A DNA stretch of 64,000 bases from Heterostelium album PN500 (taxonomy: Eukaryota > Evosea > Eumycetozoa > Acytosteliales > Acytosteliaceae), in the NCBI RefSeq assembly GCF_000004825.1, contig NW_008805077.1, forward strand, positions 1 through 64,000, written 5' to 3'. Positions within the stretch are counted from its first letter, which is position 1; every line of letters starts with the position of its first letter. Below are positions 56,852-64,000 of the stretch, piece by piece. The translations under genes and the position numbers were made by a program. Under the pieces are notes generated by a model. It was not told the DNA's origin. It did no database searches and was given only the letters and a program-made list of their open reading frames with translations.

Positions 56852-58280
56852 ATGGGAGCATGCTGTGGTAAAGAAGCAAAGCCAGAAAGAGAAAATCCAA
56901 AGGCATCTGCACATACAAGTGAACCTGTCACCAAGACAGCTGAAGTAAGAGCCGAAGAAAAGATTTCATCTGCTCGTAAATATCCAACCATAATTTAATC
57001 ATCAAATTTACAAAATCTGGTGATTACATCTTGTCTTTTTTGTTTTGTTTCTTTGTTTTTATTAATAATATTATCATTTTTTTACAGAGGATATATCTAT
57101 AGGAAATGTAGAAGATAGTTATGTTGTTGGAAAAGAACTTGGAAGGTAATAATAATGCGCTGAACAATTGATTAAAACAATAAGCAAGTTTGTTAACATT
57201 ATTTTTATTCTATATATAGAGGTGCATTCTCAGTGGTTCGTGAAGGTACAAAGAAAGCAAACAATGAAAAGGTTGCTTTGAAATATATCGAAAAGAAATT
57301 TGTAAAGAAGAAGCACATCGAACAACTTAGAAGAGAGATTGATATTATGAAAAAGGTTAATCATCCAAACGTATTAGCACTTAAAGAGATCTTTGAAAGT
57401 GATACTCATTTAACATTGGTAATGGAATTGTATGTGTTATAATAACAATCGTGTGGTGAGAGGTTCAAGCTTGAATAAATTCATGATTTGATGATGTTAA
57501 CAAACAAACAACTATTATTTATAGGGTAACAGGTGGTGAATTGTTCTATAAGATCGTGGAGAGAGGATCGTTCACAGAGAAGGATGCACGTAATGTAGTG
57601 AGACAAGTGTGTGCCGGTGTAGAGTATCTCCACTCACAGGGTATCGCTCATCGTGATTTGAAACCAGAGAATCTCTTGTGCTCCGGTGACGGTGACGACA
57701 TGACCATCAAGATTGCCGACTTTGGTCTGAGCAAGATCTTTGGTGGCGGTGAACAACTGGAGACCAGCTGTGGTACACCAGACTATGTCGCACCAGAGGT
57801 ATTGACCGGTGGCAGCTACGACAACGCAGTCGACATGTGGTCGATCGGTGTCATCACTTATATTCTCCTCTGTGGTTTCCCACCATTCTACGCATCCAGT
57901 CAAAATCTACTGTTTGAAAAGATTCTCACCGCTGACTATGATTTCCCTGAACCTGAATGGACACATGTCTCAGAGTCTGGTAAGTAATTAATTGCAAAAG
58001 CATAGCTTTGTTTGTTTTTTTCAATACTTATTAATTAACATATACATATACAAAATTTCATTTACTTTCACTTGTTTATTGTTATTATTATTGTTTAGCT
58101 AAATCATTTATTAGAGCATTGATTGTTAAAGACCCAGAACAAAGATATACAGCCAAGAGATGTTTGGAGGATGCATGGATCACCGGATCGGATATCAATG
58201 CAGTCGATCTTCATAGCCACTTTGCTGAGAAGATGAAGAAATATAATGACCAAAGAAGAAATGCACAACCAACCATGTAA
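56852..58280 (+). CDS. CaMK/MLCK-like Ser/Thr kinase with acylated N-terminus
   Basis: Five exons: 56852-56975, 57088-57145, 57220-57429, 57525-57979, 58099-58280; 342 aa. Complete kinase domain: G-loop GKELGRGAFSVVREG (across intron 2), VALKYIEKKF (Lys), REIDIMKKVNHPNV (Glu), HRDLKPENLL, DFGLSKIFGGG, activation loop LETSCGTPDYVAPEV, MWSIGVITYILLCGFPPF, and helix-I Arg region (IRALIVKDPEQRYTAKR). All catalytic residues are present. The N-terminus MGACCGKEAK is a consensus N-myristoylation site with two palmitoylatable Cys, so membrane targeting is predicted. Only about 30 residues follow the kinase core (FAEKMKKYNDQRRNAQPTM), too few for a classical autoinhibitory/calmodulin-binding tail, as in Dictyostelium MLCK. 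Confidence 0.88.
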
Positions 58281-58903
58281 ATTTAAAAATGAAATTAAAT
58301 CAAATAATTTTCGGATCCAATGCTCAATCATCAAATATAACAACAATAATAATAATAACTCATTACCAATTCCAAACATTATTAACATACTTTAAAAAAT
58401 AAATAAAATCAAATTTTCAAAAAAAAAAAAAAAATACAAAAATAACAAATTATAACAACAACCTTAGTAAGAGAGTAAGTAATGATTAAAACAACAAGTA
58501 CTTGATGATGATTGTTAACTGTGAGTGTTCAATTGATCATCGTTTTAACATGTTTATAACTCTATGAGGCTTTTTTTTACTCATTATTATATAATTTTTT
58601 TTTTTTTTTTTTAGTTTATTGTTTTATATATATTATTGATATCTTTCTAATTAATCTCTATTTTTGATATCTCTTGTTGAATATGATAGTTAAAGATAAA
58701 CACTTTTTTGAAAATTTTTTCAAGTTGGTGTCGAAATTAATTAAAATGATCGATATTTGTTTTGGTTGTTGCTGATTTTCATTTAATTAATAATTAACAT
58801 TTTAAATCTTAGAAAGAGGTATACCTGGCAAGCTTTGTAAAAGACAAAGAAACCTTAAATATTGTATATATAATAATATTATAAAACTTCCAAAGATATT
58901 ATT
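58281..58903. other. Intergenic, AT-rich
   Basis: 3' flank of the kinase and upstream region of THOC1. Nothing recognised apart from T-runs near 58595. Confidence 0.55.
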
Positions 58904-60995
58904 ATGAGCTCAACTCCACCTGTATCAACAACGACATCAAGTGTTATAAATATTAAACCAACCGATCTTAAACCTTTGTTTTCTGTATGTTGTTAGAACT
59001 TTAAGTACTTATTATTAATATTTAAAAACTAATCAATTAATCTATTATCATATATATATATATATTAAACAGGAAATCATTACAAATATTACAAATAGAG
59101 ATGAATCTGTAGAATCACAGAAACCTGCAATTAGAGAATCGCTAGCAAGACATCTACCATCGTTCGATCAGTCAAAGGTTGCCACTGATCTGCAACAAGC
59201 AGAATGGAGATCAAACATAGAGCTACCTTTAAGACAAGGTTTAAATAATCTATTTGTATGTATATATTGTAAATACATTAAATAACAACTAAAATATATA
59301 TAATAATAATAATAATCTTATTAACAAAACAACAAAAACAATAGAAATTAGAATCAATTAAAAATGAAAAGATAGAACAATTAATTGAATTAGCTATTTT
59401 TATATATGATCTTGGATATGTAGAAGCAACCTATTTGTTATATATATTCGAGGATCTGTTTGAGAGTAGATCTATCAGTGAATCGATAGAGTTGTTCTCA
59501 CTGATGGAGTCACGTGTAGAGTTCTTCTCACAGGATGCATTCGTTGGAAGTGGCAGAGCAAAGAAGCAGCTGCTCAAGCTGTGTAACGATATGTTGAGAC
59601 GTCTGAGCAAGTCAACCAATCCAGAGCCATGCGGTCGTATCTTGATATTCATGTCATATCTCATCCCAATGTCAGATCCATCCGGTATCAATTCGAAATC
59701 GATCAACAACGATGAACATTCAAATAGTATTGAATTACTACTGAAACAACAACAACAAGATCAGAATCAATTATTGGATAGAGATCGGGATGGCAATGAG
59801 AGTGGTAATACTGTTGACCTCAATTTCTATAGACAATTCTGGTCGCTGCAATCATTCTTTCACAATCCTTATCAACTCATCAATAATGTACCGTCATCGG
59901 GATTTGTTGTCGCTGCCAATGCATCGGTTATAATCAACAAGGACCGATGGAATCACTTTACCCAAGCAGTGGAACTGGTTCTAACTACATTCGCTACACA
60001 TATCAACCTCGATGAATTAGAGGCACTTCCAAAGACACATTACTTTACAAAGTATCTCACCGGTAGTAACTTGATGAAGTTACAACTAAAAGATGCTATC
60101 TTTAGAAGAAATATCCTCACACAACTATTATTTACATTTCAATTCCTAGAGATTACAATTCAAAAGAATCCATCGCTATTCTCTGATGATTATGTAAGCA
60201 TATATAAACATTATCTTTAATAATAACTACCTAAATACTAACTAGTCAAATAAATATTGCATATTGCTGTAGAAACAAATTATACAAAATCAAACACTTA
60301 GAGCATTCAAGATATTATCACAGACACAACCGAATGGTGCACATTTTGCAGAGTGTCTATCTAGTATATTAAAGAGAGAAACTAATTGGATATCGTGGAA
60401 GAGAGACAATGCGTGCAAGTCATTCGAGAAACCAAGTTGTCAACCAATAGTGGTGAAGAAGAGAAAGGTAAAGAAAGCATCGTCATCCTCAAAGGTTACA
60501 ATGGGAAATGCAGAACTCTCGAGACTCTGGAATATCTCCAACGATAATCATGAATTTCTCAAACAGGAGATGAAGTTGTCGTTGGACACCTACTTGGAAC
60601 CGTTGAAACAAGAGATTGCACAGCAAGCGGTCGAAGCGAAACTCAAGGAGGAGAAAGAGGAGCGTCTCAAACAGAAGGAAGCGAAGCGTAGAGAGGATCG
60701 TTTGAAACGCGAGGAGGAACTCGCCGAGAAGAAACGAAAGAATCCCGACTACGTAATGACCGAGGAAGACGAAGAACCGATCATCATCGACTCTGACGAA
60801 CTCGAGGATCTCGATGATCCACAGCCACTCTTGAAAGACGATCAAATGTATATTTGGAAAACAATGAGATTGATGTCGAGAAAGAGAATCGATTGTTTCA
60901 GATCTTCGGAAAACAAATTAAAAGTAGATGAAATCGTACAATCTTATTATAATAACAATAATAATAATAATAATCATAAGAATCAATCAACTTGA
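58904..60995 (+). CDS. thoc1: THO complex subunit 1 (THOC1/Hpr1)
   Basis: Four exons: 58904-58984, 59073-59255, 59345-60193, 60273-60995; 611 aa. Matches THOC1 along its length: LELAIFIYDLGY region, KQLLKLCNDMLRRLSKSTNP, CGRILIFMSYLIPMSDPSGI, FYRQFWSLQSFFHNPYQLIN, the TNWISWKRDNACKSFEKP segment, and the conserved end LWNISNDNHEFLKQEMKL plus MYIWKTMRLMSRKRIDCF. An inserted Lys/Glu/Arg coiled coil (KEEKEERLKQKEAKRREDRL) interrupts the C-terminal half, and the animal death domain is absent. THO couples transcription with mRNA export, in the nucleus. Asn-run C-terminus. Confidence 0.88.
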
Positions 60996-61564
60996 AAATT
61001 AATGTTATTAATTAAAATTTAATAAAAATAAGTTTTTACTTTTTTTTTTTCTCAACAACAACCAACTAAACTTTTCTATTTATTTATTTGTTGAAAATTT
61101 TAGAATACATTTAATTATCTTTAAAGATAACTTTATCTTGTAAATCTAATTTGAATTGATTTGAAATCACCATAAACTAATGAATAATAATATCTATTTA
61201 AATAGAGTTAGGGTGAATCACTTACAAATCAGTAAATTTAAAATACTCAGAGAGACAGTTGCAATCATACGTTTAGTATGCACAAAGAACTGACTCTAAT
61301 AATTATTATTTATTAATCTATGCAAACCTATTATGATTTAATTAAATGATAATTTAATTTTATTATTTATTTATTTATAATGTTATAAATAAATTTTAAT
61401 AAAATAATGCTAAACAAAAGATAAATTATTAATCAACATATTAATTTTTGAAAAAAAAAAATCTTAAAAGTAAAGTGATTTTTCAAAATTTTATTGATCA
61501 TATATTTTTGATTAATCATTGCATATCCTTTTCATATCATTAAATTATTGATAATATACATATA
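60996..61564. other. Intergenic, AT-rich
   Basis: A 570-bp gap between THOC1 and COMMD10. A segment at about 61195-61310 (gttagggtgaatcacttac, gagagacagttgcaatc) is somewhat less AT-rich but shows no gene. Confidence 0.5.
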
Positions 61565-62438
61565 ATGTCAGCAACAGATATATTTACAACAACTTCATCA
61601 AAGTATTTATTTCTCATTACCTGTACATGTCTAACAAAATAGCGATTTAAATTAATAATTATACTTTCTATAGGTTCAATGATTCATTGGTATTGATAAA
61701 TAAATTAGATAGTTCAAAGTTCCCAAGAATACTTTCTAGAATCGTTCAAAAGATTGGTTGTGATAAGGTAACTAATTATAAACCAAAAATGAAATGAAAT
61801 ATATAAAACAAAAATAATCTAACAATATTAATTGATTAAAAATATATTGTACATAAATGTAGAGTGAAAGAATATTCTCACAAGTAGAAGAAGAACAATT
61901 ACAAGGTGTTTTGGGGTTGGCTGCATACGAATTGAAAGCAATCATTGAAGCATGTTCTTTTATTTTCGAACAGACAGCATACTACTCACTCTCTGGTAAT
62001 AGTTTGATCGCTCAACTACAAAAGACAACACTACAAAACGATAAGATCACCGCATTCCAGAGTGTATGGACAGAGAATGCAGAATCTACATTACAACAAT
62101 TGAGATCGAAATCGGTTGCACCACTGGTCTTGGGTGACATCGGTTGGAGATTCCACTTACAAATGTCACAATCATCAATGAGTAAAATTAAACAACCATC
62201 TGCCATTTTCGAATTCGATTTAAAGTCTGACGTATGTTATTCAGTTTTGTTGAAATCATCAACACTATTTATAATTATAATCATTTTAAACTAACTTTTG
62301 TAATTTATCAATCAAAACAAAACAACAAAACAGTCTAAAAAAGATGAAAAGATGGTATTAGAATTTAACAAAGAACAATTACAAGATTTCTTTTTACAAT
62401 TGGAATTGGTTCAAGCTAAATTAGATTCATTGGCATAG
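61565..62438 (+). CDS. commd10: COMM domain-containing protein 10
   Basis: Four exons: 61565-61602, 61674-61767, 61863-62231, 62334-62438; 201 aa. The HN domain has INKLDSSKFPRILSRIVQKI and KAIIEACSFIFEQTAYYSL. The C-terminal COMM domain has DIGWRFHLQMSQSSMSKIKQ, AIFEFDLKSD|SKKDEKMVLEFN and ends ELVQAKLDSLA. These match human COMMD10 from end to end, including the KLETIQAQLDSL-type terminus. COMMD10 is one of ten subunits of the Commander (CCC/retriever) endosomal recycling complex. Length is that of the family. The small first exon (12 codons) is supported by phase. Confidence 0.9.
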
Positions 62439-62851
62439 ATATAATTTTATTCTATTTATTTAAAATCATCCCGACTGAACTCCAACTATCAATAACAATA
62501 ATAATAACAACTAAGATATTTTTTTAATAAATTAAAAACACTTTGTATCATACCATATTGAAAAGATTAAGTTTTATCGAAAATCCCGATGATTTAAAAT
62601 ATTTTAACCTAATGAAGGTGATCACCTTTAACAAACAGCGAAAACACACACGAATTTTCTGGTCTCTGGGAACCCATCACAAAAAAGATTTTTTTCACAC
62701 AATTGCTATTTTTTTAAAATAAAATAAATTCTGCAAGATGGAAGGCTTTTAAAAAAAAATCGAAAAACACGATTTTTTCAAGATATTTATTTAATTTTCT
62801 ATCATTGCTATTTATATTGTTATAAACATTTAATTATTATCAAATAGAATA
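62439..62851. promoter_or_regulatory. Intergenic region with a 14-bp perfect palindrome
   Basis: Contains aaggtgatcacctt at 62615-62628, a perfect palindrome, about 225 bp upstream of the beta-lactamase-fold gene. It lies in slightly GC-richer DNA (about 62575-62690). Candidate dimeric factor site; no identification. Confidence 0.4.
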
Positions 62852-64000
62852 ATGAAAGTAGTAACAATTTTTGTAATACTTCTAACATTAAGTGTAATTT
62901 TAATAGAAGCTAACAAGAACCAACCAGATGCAAGTGTTTGGGACCCAGTAACAAGCTTCTTGGAGCAAGCAATCGTCAATGGTTCATTCCCAGGTTGTGT
63001 CGCATTGGTTGGAACTCGTGATAAAATTCTATATTCAAGTGCTCCCGGAGCATATACCTATGGTGTTCCAACACCAATAAATGTACCTAAAGTACCACAA
63101 ATGGAAATAGATGTAAATATCAATAGAAGATATATTATAGAATCTATCTACAATTTTCTATAAGTTGTGTAAAAGCGTTACTTATTCATATTACTATCAT
63201 CATATTATAATAATAGACTCTATTTGATATGGCAAGCTGTACAAAGGTTACTGCCACCACAACAGCAATTGCACAATTCTATCAAAGAGGTGAATTAAGT
63301 TTAGATTCAACAATTGCTTCGATTTTAGGTCAACAATTTGCTGTCAATGGAAAGGGTCCAATCACAGTTTTGAATTGTTTATTACATAACTCTGGTTTTT
63401 ACCCAGATCCAAACCCATTTTGGAGTACGAAAAAAATCATTTCTCTAATAGATATTCAGATTTTCAAATATTAATATTCACTGCTTTCACTATTTATAGA
63501 TACACCAGAATTTGGATGTCCAGCAACAGCTTATGAATATCCACCATTAGAGTTTTCTTGTCAAACCCAATTCTATAATAGTATTATGAATCAGAGTTTA
63601 ATGAATCCAATTGGTTCAACCTATGTATATAGTGATTTAAAGTAAAGCTTACAAAAGAAAGAAAACAAAAACAACAATTTTATTAACCTGTTCTTTGATT
63701 AATAGTTTCATGACATTAATGCTTGTAGTTGGACATTATGCAAGAACATTGGGATATGTAAAAGAATATGAAGTTTTACAAGATTGTCTTACTGGTGGAC
63801 CAGGTATTGATCAATGTTACTATGAGGCATATGTCAGAAAATATGTATTCTATCCACTACATTTAAAGTCAACCAACTATTTACCTCCAACTTACTTGGC
63901 ACCTTATTGCGCACCAACTGAAAACGATACTGTATATATGCACACCACTATTCAGGGAGTTGTTTCTGATGGTAATGCCTATGCAATGGGTGGTATCGGT
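62852..64000 (+). CDS. Secreted serine beta-lactamase-fold protein (LACTB/PBP4-like), partial
   Basis: Exons 62852-63112, 63217-63424, 63500-63641 and 63706 to the window end; open in one frame, C-terminus not in the window. Signal peptide MKVVTIFVILLTLSVILIEA. Active-site motif SxxK is SCTK in DTLFDMASCTKVTATTTAI (exon 2). The second motif YxN/YSD is YVYSDLNFMTLML, with its codon AA|T split by intron 3. GNAYAMGGIG near 63975 is the region preceding the third (KTG/HxG) motif, which is beyond the window. So the catalytic Ser and Lys are intact so far. Typical reactions are D-Ala-D-Ala or peptide/ester hydrolysis; a secreted enzyme in a bacterivore could act on bacterial peptidoglycan, which is inference. 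Confidence 0.8.

Overview
The window is a gene-dense piece of nuclear genome from a dictyostelid social amoeba. The evidence is very AT-rich intergenic DNA with long A/T homopolymers, short introns (mostly 50-110 nt) with GTATGT/GTAAGT donors, Asn/Gln/Ser/Thr-rich insertions in proteins, and lineage-typical families (kelch-HECT, comitin-like lectin, TIG/EGF surface proteins, F-box-like LRR proteins). Codon third positions are less AT-biased than in Dictyostelium discoideum, so a Polysphondylium/Heterostelium or Cavenderia type species is my guess, not something the sequence proves. I saw no tRNA, rRNA, CRISPR or intact transposon.

Layout. 1-4.5 kb is a repeat-rich, poorly coding region: a GC-rich 23-bp minisatellite, a 52-bp palindrome, short hairpin elements, pieces of reverse-strand Gln-rich coding sequence and an F-box-like fragment. 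4.5-24 kb is ordinary gene-dense chromosome: neutral sphingomyelinase-like phosphodiesterase, NCA2-like mitochondrial protein, alpha/beta hydrolase, TMEM19, a double-CH/IQ/RhoGEF/PH protein, an RNI-type LRR protein, a SAP-CCDC12 fusion, a membrane protein, and a kelch-EGF-5TM-HECT ubiquitin ligase. 24-32 kb holds an F-box/LRR gene sandwiched between the HECT 3' end and a decayed second copy of that 3' end, then a double B-lectin protein, a Ubl-BTB protein, an EamA transporter and a SnoaL-like protein. 32.7-41.4 kb has a BK-type potassium channel, a TUG/ASPSCR1 p97 adaptor and a BTB-kelch protein. 42.5-54.6 kb contains two cell-surface TIG proteins (one GPI-like, one with a mucin stalk, LRRs, TIG, EGF and a TM segment) on either side of a METTL17 mitoribosome assembly factor and a tiny spliced gene. 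56.8-64 kb carries a CaMK/MLCK-like kinase, THOC1, COMMD10 and the start of a secreted beta-lactamase-fold protein cut by the window end.

For multi-exon genes I chose splice sites by hand; every proposed complete model keeps one open frame across all junctions and sums to a multiple of three, but none is checked against transcripts. The genes form no operon and no single pathway. The most unusual items are the single-chain transmembrane kelch/HECT ligase, the one-LRR-per-phase-2-exon surface receptor, the SAP-CCDC12 fusion, and the BK channel lacking a calcium bowl.
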